Source: Vibrio mediterranei
GTDB taxonomy: Bacteria > Pseudomonadota > Gammaproteobacteria > Enterobacterales > Vibrionaceae
Direction of reading: 5' to 3'
DNA length: 64,000 nt
NCBI RefSeq assembly: GCF_900088415.1
Contig: NZ_FLLQ01000001.1
Location: forward strand, 1,240,001 to 1,304,000
Notes under the pieces: generated by a model
Told to the model about the DNA's origin: nothing
What the model saw: the letters and a program-made list of their open reading frames with translations, nothing else
The model's database searches: none
Made by a program: the position numbers and the translations under genes
Part shown: positions 37,952 to 45,452 of the stretch, in pieces
How positions within the stretch are numbered: position 1 is the stretch's first letter
How the letters are laid out: the number at the start of each line of letters is the position of its first letter

Positions 37952-39625
37952 CTAAACTGCAAGGTCTTCTTCTTTTAGCTTTGGAGCAAAATGGATAATA
38001 TGCTTATTAAAGCTGAATGATGCAGGGCCGTGCGTATTTTTTGTCGTCACCTTTTCTTCGTCAAACGCGACGGTTACACGTGTGTGAGTTTGAACCAAAG
38101 ACTCTACGGTATTGAGCTCTAACTTAGCAAACAGCTCCAGCTCCAATCTCTCTTTTTCAGCATTGAGTTCATCTAACGCTTCGGTGTTTGAACTATTTAA
38201 TGCTTCGAGCTCTTTATTCTGTTCTTCTGTTCTTGCTGACTTAGGAACCTTCTTAAGCTCTATTTCGCGTCGGATTGCTTTCATTTTACTTTCTTGAAGC
38301 TCGGTATAACGTAGTTGCAGTTGTTCTAGTCCATCTTGGTAATTTTGGAACTGCGCAAAAGCTTTTATGTAGGTTGCGGTATCACCTTCCACACCGAGTT
38401 GATTACAAACCACTTTGCCACCGACTATCGCTTCTCCACCACTTAAAATCCCTTGTTTCTTCCCTGCGCCAGTCACTATTAAATCACCACTACACACGAT
38501 GTCGTTGTTTAGACTATGCACCGTAAAGTGAATATCTCCTTGTGAGCTGATATTGGCAAACTGAGCGTAATTAGCGACAACATCGCCGCCAGACTCAATG
38601 AGACAAGATTTGGGTTCGCCATCATCAACATTATGTCCGATGATACCTTTGCTGACGATGATATCCCCTTTCGACTTCAAAATTGCCGACTCAACAAATC
38701 CCCCAACAGTAATAGTCCCTGTCGCTGTCACTTCCATATTGGGTTCAATATTTCCAGAAATCACCACACTGCCCTTAAATTTGATATGTCCGGTGGATAT
38801 ATCCACTTTACTCAAGCAAAGGGCTTCATCAATCTCGACACCCGATGATTTAATTACCGGCATTCCTGACATCGTAGACAACAATGTATTCGGGTTATCA
38901 GCCGAGAACTTGGTCCCTGCTCCCGGTTTAAGTGGATTGTCTTTGACTGCTTTGGGAGGGATGATGGCTCCAGTGACTGTGAATCCATTCTCACCTTTGA
39001 TGGCCGGTATTCGCTTCATCACTTGCTCATTTTCACCTACCGTAACAATGGCTCCTAAATCACGCATATCCACTTTGTCACCATCGCCGGTAGCTTGTGG
39101 TTTGAGAACACGCTTTTTAGGGTCGGCCACTAAGGGAATAAACTGAGCATCTTTACCTTCTTTTGGCCTTTTTCCTATCGCCACAGGTTGGGTATAGCTC
39201 TCACCGGCTTTAAGCTGACGGCTGAGTAACAGTACTTTCTTTAACGCTTTTTTGTTAAGCCCTTTAACTACTCTGGACTCTGTGAGTGATTTGATGATGT
39301 CATTAGGCTGAAGTGGATTGCCGCCGTATGCTCCAGTGACTTTAATACTAGCGATCATATCTTGCTCGGTTAGTATCACTTCAGCGCTAGCATCTTTAAT
39401 TTGGGCAATAGTGATACCAGAAAAGGCTTCACCTTTTGCACTTGCTGCACACTTTATGAATTGAGCGACAGCAGATTCGTCAAGAAAGAAATGCTGGGCA
39501 TTAAGCTCACCCAACATGTTGTTTAGCAAAGAAGCTTCTAATGCCAGACCTTGCTCATACTCACTCGGTAATTGGGCAATAACTTCATTACCATTTGACG
39601 ATATTTTGAGAACACTTTTCCACAT
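37952..39625 (-). CDS. FapA-family (DUF342) polymer-forming protein
   Basis: A 557-residue cytoplasmic protein. The N-terminal half includes GENGFTVTGAIIPPK; the middle has a right-handed beta-helix with repeats such as HIKFKGSVVISGNIEPNMEVTATGTITVGGFVESA and SKGDIIVSKGIIGH. The C-terminal third is coiled coil (QLRYTELQESKMKAIRREIELKK). FapA proteins are poorly understood and some affect two-component signalling. It follows the parS2 cluster and is on the same strand as tmcA. Confidence 0.87.
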   Translation of the reverse strand: MWKSVLKISSNGNEVIAQLPSEYEQGLALEASLLNNMLGELNAQHFFLDESAVAQFIKCAASAKGEAFSGITIAQIKDASAEVILTEQDMIASIKVTGAYGGNPLQPNDIIKSLTESRVVKGLNKKALKKVLLLSRQLKAGESYTQPVAIGKRPKEGKDAQFIPLVADPKKRVLKPQATGDGDKVDMRDLGAIVTVGENEQVMKRIPAIKGENGFTVTGAIIPPKAVKDNPLKPGAGTKFSADNPNTLLSTMSGMPVIKSSGVEIDEALCLSKVDISTGHIKFKGSVVISGNIEPNMEVTATGTITVGGFVESAILKSKGDIIVSKGIIGHNVDDGEPKSCLIESGGDVVANYAQFANISSQGDIHFTVHSLNNDIVCSGDLIVTGAGKKQGILSGGEAIVGGKVVCNQLGVEGDTATYIKAFAQFQNYQDGLEQLQLRYTELQESKMKAIRREIELKKVPKSARTEEQNKELEALNSSNTEALDELNAEKERLELELFAKLELNTVESLVQTHTRVTVAFDEEKVTTKNTHGPASFSFNKHIIHFAPKLKEEDLAV

Positions 39626-39845
39626 GATGGCTAGACACTTCCTTATGCTCTGTACACAAGCTCAAACTGAACAATGTGATCATGCTTCAACAATTATAAT
39701 TATCTTAATGCAGTCTCAGTAGTGAGACTATGTTCAATATCGAAAACTCCGGTTGGCGTCACGGTAATTCGGTTGGTTCTTTGACTCTGATTCAACTATG
39801 AATGTGTAGTAGATAAGAGAGAATTGAGTTTGAGTTTGATGAAGA

Positions 39846-39858
39846 TTTACAGTGTAAA
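39846..39858. other. parS2: parS2 centromere site (cluster copy 1)
   Basis: TTTACAGTGTAAA, an exact match to TTTACANTGTAAA. Confidence 0.9.
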
Positions 39859-39874
39859 AACAGGATTCCGGCAA

Positions 39875-39887
39875 TTTACACTGTAAA
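39875..39887. other. parS2: parS2 centromere site (cluster copy 2)
   Basis: TTTACACTGTAAA, an exact match, 29 bp from copy 1. Confidence 0.9.
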
Positions 39888-39901
39888 CGTCGCTGGCTTT
39901 G

Positions 39902-39914
39902 TTTACAGTGTAAA
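39902..39914. other. parS2: parS2 centromere site (cluster copy 3)
   Basis: TTTACAGTGTAAA, an exact match, 27 bp from copy 2. Confidence 0.9.
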
Positions 39915-39931
39915 TCCAAGGCGAAAGAAGT

Positions 39932-41977
39932 TTAAGTCAATTTACACTGTAAACGTTCCATGAGTGAACAGAGTTCCAGCCTGAATTGAGCTTCAGCTTG
40001 TTTACGTCCAGCTAGGCTCAATTGATGGACTACGTGTTCCCAAGACCATTCTTGCAACACGACGGCCGTGACAATCGGACTCTCAACATCTACTGAGGCA
40101 TTTGCTAGAGACACCATGAAGTCGAACAAATCGCTACGACTGGAAACCAATGAGTTGCCACCTCTTGAGTACAGAATGGCGAGCTTGGATGGCAACGCAG
40201 CGCTTCTATCCATAATTGAAGTCGAAAATAACGACCATGCTAGCGATGGATGAATATCCCGATTGACCGTTCTCAATTGATAAACCAGATTTCGACTGAA
40301 CTGTTGCTTAGCTTGGAAAAGCCAATGTTCGCTATTTTTAGATGTTGGCAATACCAAAGTAAGACTATAGGTTCCACTGGCTTTATCCTTAGCACTACCC
40401 AGTTTAAGCGGAACGAATTGGTTGCTTTGCCAGAATCTAAACAGCTCTGTCGTTACTCCAAAGCTGGTGGCAAGGTAATCTACCTGATCACCTATTTGTA
40501 GTCTCAAACGACGCAGCATATCAGAACCGACACCAGAGGATTGTAATAGAGGATGAACCGCTATTCGCATCACTCTGCCACAACGTTGCGTTGCAGGCTC
40601 TGATAGAGCAAGGTGATTGGCTAGCTCAACAGGCGCCAAGTTACCCGGCGGGCGAGACTGTCCTAGTTGGACTCTCTCAACGATATCAAAAGACAAATCC
40701 CCTTCCCTATTTAAGAGTACGGCGCCGACAACCTGACCATCGTAACTCATGGTATAAAGCGTCATTGTTTTTGACGAGAGCAATAACATCAGATCATTAG
40801 GAGAAGTCTGGTAGTGCGCATTAACGAGTAAAGCAAAGGCTTCAGACAATATTGACTCGTTATTGCTACAATCATCTGTTGCCACTGAACAAAAAGACCA
40901 ACGCTTTGAGTCAAACGAATCAAACTTAGCGTCATTTGCCAACTGTGTTAGCTCAGCTTGTAATAGAAACGCACCGGCGCACCACTTTTCTAAAGCATCG
41001 TTTTGGGCCCATCGAATCGGCTGCTGCATATGATGCAGTTTGGTTCCTTTACGCTCCTTCTGAAGCCAAGGAAGGAACTTAAGACTAAACCCTCTTCCAC
41101 ATCCTTCATAACCGTGAACGGTCGAACTGATAACTAGACGATGATAATGAGCAACAATAGTTTTTAACAGAGGTACTGGAATCGCAGCGGCTTCATCTAC
41201 AAACAATAAATCGCAGACAGGCATTGACTTTATCAGCTCATCTGGCGAAACAAACTCAATAGATGACGAAACGCTTTGTTCAATCTGACTGAAATCAAAT
41301 ACAGGCTGAACAGCAGCTTTGCTTGGCGCAGTGAGCAGGATTCGACACGGACGTGAAGCGGCTATTCTTGCCGCCGCTAGTCCGAGGGCACTGCTTTTGC
41401 CACGCCCTCGATCGGCAGTAATAACCAAAGGACGTTTTCTATGTCCTGTAAGGACTCGCTCGATGGCCTCGATGGCTTCGTTTTGTTCTACGTAAATATT
41501 GCTACTCTCACGCGCCTGGTGTTGATTTTGCCAATAAGCCAAATCATTAATCAGGTTGCGGCTTGATTGTTTCAGTAGAGGTAGCAAAGCGAGGTGTCGC
41601 TCTAACCAAGGATGTACATCACTTTCATTACTTAACAGAATGAGTACACCGCCTCCTACGAGCGCACCAAGTGCAGCATTAAAACTATTAGCATCAAAAT
41701 CATCGCTAAGCGTCACGACGAGTAGCTTAACTTCCCTTCCTAGTAGACGTTTTCCTTGTTTAACCGGAATAGCGTCTAGAGAGCCGATAGATTCTCCTCC
41801 TAGCTGAAACTTAGAGTCTTTAGGAAAGCGCATCGAGAATTGCTCAATCAATTCATGCTGCCATGCCAGTGAGCCTTCTAAAATGAGCGCACTTCGTTGA
41901 AAGCGCTCATCCGCTATTGCATGTTGTTGCTCGAGAAGATGAAGCTGTGAGGAAAATAAAGCCGTCATGGGTATCAT
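39932..41977 (-). CDS. tmcA: tRNA(Met) cytidine acetyltransferase TmcA
   Basis: A 681-residue enzyme that makes N4-acetylcytidine at the wobble base of elongator tRNA(Met). A helicase-like ATPase domain shows Walker A VITADRGRGKSSALGLAAARIA and Walker B CDLLFVDEAAAIPV. A GNAT domain (RIAVHPLLQSSGVGSDMLRRL) and a C-terminal tRNA-binding region follow. Length is close to the E. coli enzyme. ATG 41977 or 41968 may be the start; neither has a clear ribosome site. Confidence 0.94.
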   Translation of the reverse strand: MIPMTALFSSQLHLLEQQHAIADERFQRSALILEGSLAWQHELIEQFSMRFPKDSKFQLGGESIGSLDAIPVKQGKRLLGREVKLLVVTLSDDFDANSFNAALGALVGGGVLILLSNESDVHPWLERHLALLPLLKQSSRNLINDLAYWQNQHQARESSNIYVEQNEAIEAIERVLTGHRKRPLVITADRGRGKSSALGLAAARIAASRPCRILLTAPSKAAVQPVFDFSQIEQSVSSSIEFVSPDELIKSMPVCDLLFVDEAAAIPVPLLKTIVAHYHRLVISSTVHGYEGCGRGFSLKFLPWLQKERKGTKLHHMQQPIRWAQNDALEKWCAGAFLLQAELTQLANDAKFDSFDSKRWSFCSVATDDCSNNESILSEAFALLVNAHYQTSPNDLMLLLSSKTMTLYTMSYDGQVVGAVLLNREGDLSFDIVERVQLGQSRPPGNLAPVELANHLALSEPATQRCGRVMRIAVHPLLQSSGVGSDMLRRLRLQIGDQVDYLATSFGVTTELFRFWQSNQFVPLKLGSAKDKASGTYSLTLVLPTSKNSEHWLFQAKQQFSRNLVYQLRTVNRDIHPSLAWSLFSTSIMDRSAALPSKLAILYSRGGNSLVSSRSDLFDFMVSLANASVDVESPIVTAVVLQEWSWEHVVHQLSLAGRKQAEAQFRLELCSLMERLQCKLT
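39941..39953. other. parS2: parS2 centromere site (cluster copy 4, inside the tmcA end)
   Basis: TTTACACTGTAAA, an exact match lying in the last codons of tmcA, 39 bp from copy 3. The last residues of TmcA (...LQCKLT) are thus partly dictated by a centromere sequence. Confidence 0.9.
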
Positions 41978-42007
41978 TGCTGTGGGGACTTACCACAATA
42001 TTAACAC

Positions 42008-42038
42008 AAAAAAATACCTCGCTATGGCGAGGTATTTT
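42008..42038. terminator. Terminator of the parA2-parB2 operon
   Basis: AAAATACCTCGC, loop TATG, GCGAGGTATTTT. On the minus strand it is followed by a long T-run and lies 10 bp after the parB2 stop. The dyad is symmetrical and could work in both directions. Confidence 0.88.
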
Positions 42039-42047
42039 GAAAGTTAT

Positions 42048-43019
42048 TTAGTTCATCTTAGTTTTTATGAACTCTAGGATTTCATCCATTGTTTGGTCAT
42101 CAACCTTTTTAAGGTTGAGCGCTAAGTTTGGACCTTTGCGAGTGTAACTAGCCCGTCCCTTAACGAGATCAATTTTCGCGACTTTAGCTCTCTTAGGTGG
42201 CGCGAGTTCGTGCATCCAGTTCTCTAGGGTTTCCGATACATCTTTGGTAATGCGCGCAACACCTTGAGCACGACTTTTCTGCCACACGTAACCTTCATTC
42301 TGGTGACAACGCTCAATCAATTGGTTTTGTTTGTCACCATCAAGCTCGCTAAATTGTTTATGTAGACGCACAATCGTTGGACGCCCCAAATCACTCACGT
42401 TAGGGTATGCTTGAAGAAGTTCTAGTGGTAAGTCTGCAGCTTTCAGAGCTCCGCTTACCAATGCTTCGCTACATTGAAACATTTTCGCTAGCGCTTTTTG
42501 GTCTTCAGCTTCGCCGCTTTCAAGCTTAGCTAGCATCTCTTTACCTTTTTCATATAGAGACAGCGGCTTATGGGCGTTCGCGACATCAGACAAGAATTTA
42601 GCATGGTCGCCATTGATGTTTTCAGCAACGTAAATCAAGAACTCTTTTTGAGCCAGAATACATGACATACGACGACGGCTACCATCAAGAACTTCAATGG
42701 TTCCGTCTTTTTGACGGCGACCAACTGCTGGATACTGTTGCCCTTTGTCTCTTAAAGTTGCCAGTACATCAGAGAGTGCGTGCTCGTTTAAGAATGATTG
42801 TTCACGTGCATTTTCTTCAAATACGAACGTCTTCGATTCCACTTCATTCGCAGGAATACGCACAAGTTCAAATGAAACTAGCTCTTCCCCTGCAACTGAT
42901 AACTCAATGTATTGGGCTTGTTCCTTGGCTGCGGTTTGCGCTTCCTGAGGGGTAGTTGCACGTCTCTTATTCGCTTTTCCGAAAAGCTTAGCGTTAAGTT
43001 CAGAAGTTTTAATAGCCAT
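42048..43019 (-). CDS. parB2: ParB2, chromosome II partition protein
   Basis: A 323-residue centromere-binding protein. The N-terminal ParB domain contains VGRRQKDGTIEVLDGSRRRMSCI, and a helix-turn-helix (QKALAKMFQCSEALVSGALKAADLP) follows. It resembles plasmid P1-type ParB rather than chromosome I ParB, as expected for Vibrio chromosome II. It binds the TTTACANTGTAAA sites in this window. It is 6 bp downstream of parA2. Confidence 0.94.
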   Translation of the reverse strand: MAIKTSELNAKLFGKANKRRATTPQEAQTAAKEQAQYIELSVAGEELVSFELVRIPANEVESKTFVFEENAREQSFLNEHALSDVLATLRDKGQQYPAVGRRQKDGTIEVLDGSRRRMSCILAQKEFLIYVAENINGDHAKFLSDVANAHKPLSLYEKGKEMLAKLESGEAEDQKALAKMFQCSEALVSGALKAADLPLELLQAYPNVSDLGRPTIVRLHKQFSELDGDKQNQLIERCHQNEGYVWQKSRAQGVARITKDVSETLENWMHELAPPKRAKVAKIDLVKGRASYTRKGPNLALNLKKVDDQTMDEILEFIKTKMN

Positions 43020-43025
43020 ATAACG

Positions 43026-44243
43026 TTACCCTTGATTCAATGATGACCAGTTGCTGTGAAGCACTCTTTCTAACTCTAGTGCACTTTTGTGTACTGCGTC
43101 TTGTGCTGTCGCCAGCGTTTTTTTACCACCTTCAAAGTCAGAAGCCGTTAAATCAAATACTGTGCTGTAGGTATCTGCGCAAGTTTCAAATGCCCTACTA
43201 CGAGGAATTGTCGCCATCATAACTTGGTCACCAAGTAGGTAGTTCATCTCTGTTAAGACAGACACTTGTTTTTTATTATCATCTTCAAACATGGTCGGCA
43301 TCAGACGAACAAATTCTAATCCTTTCCAATCTTCAGGGAACATCTCATAAACAGTCGGAAGGTGCTGGAAGAAATTGACTGTTGAAGCCCAATCTAAACG
43401 TTTAGCTGCACATGGAATAAGCAGCGCATTAGATGCATACATAGCGTTCCAAACTAATGGATCAACGTGAGGGCCAGTATCAATCATGATGACGTCGAAA
43501 TCATCCGCGATTTTGTCAATCAACTTCTCTTTTAGCAGTTTAACAATATCGAGAGATTGGTTTTGAGAAAGGTTTTGCCATGCTTCCGCGTTAAACATCG
43601 CATCTTCAGGGAAGGCTGAAATCGTTTTTAGGTTAGGATACTGAGTTGGTAGCAAAACGTTACGGCGTAAAAAATCAATATCAATATCAGTCCCTTCCGG
43701 TACATTTTCTAACATTACATCTACCGCAGAATAGATGTTTTCATGTTCGGAAATACTGATTTGTGGATTCAAGAACAAACGAAGTGAACCTTGAGGGTCC
43801 AAGTCAATTAGACAGATACGATAGCGTTTGTCCAAGTTTAGAGCTAGGCAGGCAGCTAGATGAACTGCACTCATAGATTTACCAGTACCACCCTTTTGGT
43901 TTTGAACGTTAATAATCCACGGTTTATTATTGGCGCTTTGTTTACGTTCGTGAAATTTAGGTACCGCAGCCGCATCCATCAACATGTGTGCTTCTTGCAA
44001 TGAAATAGAATAATGATTGGCATTATTCTTAGTAAATTGATGACCATTTGCTTCCATCTTACTGATGGCATCATCCAGTTTACGACGAGTCAGTCCAGAA
44101 CGAGTTTCCATCATTGCTTTTGACATTGCTGGAAAGTGATCATCGCTTCGTTCTTCTAATACAATTTCGATGCGATCTGCTTGTACTTGCTGAGTTTGTT
44201 CTGCAAGTCGGTAGAGATTATCTATTGTTTGTTCTCTTTTCAT
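43026..44243 (-). CDS. parA2: ParA2, chromosome II partition ATPase
   Basis: A 405-residue Walker-type ATPase with a P1-ParA-like N-terminal extension carrying a DNA-binding helix-turn-helix (TRSGLTRRKLDDAISKMEANG) and the deviant Walker A motif NQKGGTGKSMSAVHLA. Further motifs are CLIDLDPQGSLRLFL and DVIMIDTGPHVDPLVWNA. It drives segregation of the chromosome II origin and should repress its own operon through the N-terminal domain. Confidence 0.95.
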   Translation of the reverse strand: MKREQTIDNLYRLAEQTQQVQADRIEIVLEERSDDHFPAMSKAMMETRSGLTRRKLDDAISKMEANGHQFTKNNANHYSISLQEAHMLMDAAAVPKFHERKQSANNKPWIINVQNQKGGTGKSMSAVHLAACLALNLDKRYRICLIDLDPQGSLRLFLNPQISISEHENIYSAVDVMLENVPEGTDIDIDFLRRNVLLPTQYPNLKTISAFPEDAMFNAEAWQNLSQNQSLDIVKLLKEKLIDKIADDFDVIMIDTGPHVDPLVWNAMYASNALLIPCAAKRLDWASTVNFFQHLPTVYEMFPEDWKGLEFVRLMPTMFEDDNKKQVSVLTEMNYLLGDQVMMATIPRSRAFETCADTYSTVFDLTASDFEGGKKTLATAQDAVHKSALELERVLHSNWSSLNQG

Positions 44244-44275
44244 ACCTAAGTTCCAACCAAGTAACCTAATGATTT

Positions 44276-44298
44276 AATGTACAGCTATATCGTACATT
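44276..44298. promoter_or_regulatory. Candidate ParA2 autorepression operator
   Basis: AATGTAC, 9 bp, GTACATT: a perfect 7-bp inverted repeat centred about 44 bp upstream of the parA2 start codon, where an operator is expected. P1-type ParA proteins bind such sites through the N-terminal domain; binding here is inferred. Confidence 0.6.
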
Positions 44299-44474
44299 CA
44301 CATCAAAAAGCTGTCCACTCACTTAGTGTTATTTTTTACAATAAATTGACCACATAAAAGCCAAATCGTGATTTTTACTACAAAGCTGATGAAAAATACA
44401 TCAAATAATCCAAATTATAATGAAGTGAAAGACACAGAAATCTTATCAGATTTTAAGTGTTACGCCGTAACTTA

Positions 44475-44487
44475 TTTACAATGTAAA
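44475..44487. other. parS2: parS2 centromere site near the origin
   Basis: TTTACAATGTAAA, an exact match to the consensus, between parA2 and the RctB-binding region. Confidence 0.88.
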
Positions 44488-44640
44488 TAGAAAACATCTC
44501 GGAACGATTATAAATATTGGATAACTTACGGACCTTGTTGTTTCTATCTCAGCCATTTCAAATTAAGCGTCTTTTTAGGAACACAAATAATTATTCATAG
44601 GTCAGTGGAGAAACGTTAGAACACCAAAAGACAAAACTCA

Positions 44641-45032
44641 TGATCATAGTTCCGAGAATATAGAAGCATGATCAAGGGGAATTTTAGAAACAGACGTTGG
44701 ATTATTGGTCTGTTACTTCGATCATTTATCTTGGAAGAATGATCAAGTACTTTATCACTGCGGAAGCATGTAAAATCCCGACAAAATTACGGCTTATGCC
44801 CGATAGAATAAGGGATAGTGGCGAGATTCAGTGGTTAACGACAGAACTCAAAATGCAATAACAGATTCAATAAACTTACTTGATCATGCTTCCCGATATA
44901 TAAGGGTTAAAGCCATTAACGATGAAAAAGCGTCTGTTCGTTTATCTTTGTTCAATTCGAGTAACATTTGAACAATGACTTTCATCAATTACCTAAAACG
45001 ACAAATAATTCTTCCACCTTGATCATGCTTTC
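44641..45032. promoter_or_regulatory. RctB inhibitory (39-mer-like) sites of oriCII
   Basis: Long RctB-type sites share the element TGATCATGCTTCC or its complement GAAGCATGATCA. An inverted pair occupies 44641-44674. Further copies are GGAAGAATGATCAAG (44733-44747), TTGATCATGCTTCC (44880-44893) and TTGATCATGCTTTC (45019-45032). In V. cholerae such 39-mers bind RctB independently of methylation and limit initiation. The exact 39-mer boundaries were not determined. Confidence 0.75.
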
Positions 45033-45094
45033 GAGGTAAATTTATGATTTAAAAGATATTTGCATTAAGCTATTCACAGCTTTTCTACTTTTTC

Positions 45095-45103
45095 TGTGGA
45101 TAA
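45095..45103 (-). promoter_or_regulatory. DnaA box of oriCII
   Basis: TGTGGATAA, complement TTATCCACA, a perfect DnaA box. It is directly upstream of the iteron array, as in Vibrio ori2. A weaker box (CTATTCACA) lies at 45070-45078. Confidence 0.9.
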
Positions 45104-45117
45104 GTTGTGGTGACCTC

Positions 45118-45245
45118 ATGATCATCTATCCGTAAACTTAATGATCATATTTTCGGGCAGATGATGATCATGCCTCCAGAGTTCTATGATCATGCATTCG
45201 AAAAACAATGATCATCGTTTCGTGATTACTATGATCATGCGTCCG
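45118..45245. repeat. Six RctB iterons (12-mer type)
   Basis: ATGATCAT occurs at 45118, 45141, 45164, 45186, 45208 and 45231, that is at intervals of 23, 23, 22, 22 and 23 bp, each followed by a variant of TTCG. Two helical turns per unit puts all sites on one face. Number and spacing match the minimal origin of V. cholerae chromosome II. Confidence 0.95.
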
Positions 45246-45302
45246 AATGCTTGCTAAATCTTTACTTTTAAAAACATAGGGTTACAATCAATAAAAGTGC
45301 CA

Positions 45303-45353
45303 GATCATATGATCAGTTAATCATATTAGATCAGTATTATCAGTAAAGATCAG
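45303..45353. other. ATCA-repeat part of the origin unwinding element
   Basis: ATCA occurs six times on the plus strand, at 45304, 45312, 45320, 45330, 45339 and 45349 (steps of 8-10 bp), inside an AT-rich stretch running from 45241 to rctB. In V. cholerae, RctB binds single-stranded ATCA repeats after unwinding. The correspondence is by position and sequence. Confidence 0.75.
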
Positions 45354-45452
45354 TTTATTAAGAGCAATAAAATAGATCTTTATTTATTCGACATTATTCT
45401 TTATTCTATGGAACAATATCGAATTTACGGATAGTGTGATATAGATCCAATC

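Larger units (their letters stand above)
39626..39931. other. Intergenic region with the parS2 cluster
   Basis: A 306-bp gap between fapA-like and tmcA. Its right-hand 90 bp and the end of tmcA hold four parS2 sites (39846-39953). The left part is AT-rich and should contain the fapA-family promoter. No other element was recognised. Confidence 0.6.
44299..45452. other. oriCII: Replication origin of chromosome II (oriCII)
   Basis: The 1.15-kb region between parA2 and rctB carries no gene of its own that I can support. It has the known Vibrio ori2 layout. Nearest parA2 is an incompatibility-type region with spread RctB-like sites (44641-45032). Then come a DnaA box, six phased GATC-containing iterons and an AT-rich unwinding region before rctB. 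GATC sites in every iteron make initiation dependent on Dam methylation in known Vibrio. V. cholerae encodes the rctA transcript in the corresponding region; I see no convincing coding sequence for it here. Confidence 0.95.

Noticed and set aside
44299..45452. An rctA protein gene in the origin
   Set aside because: No frame of useful length with a start and ribosome site is seen. In V. cholerae, rctA is now regarded mainly as a transcript.
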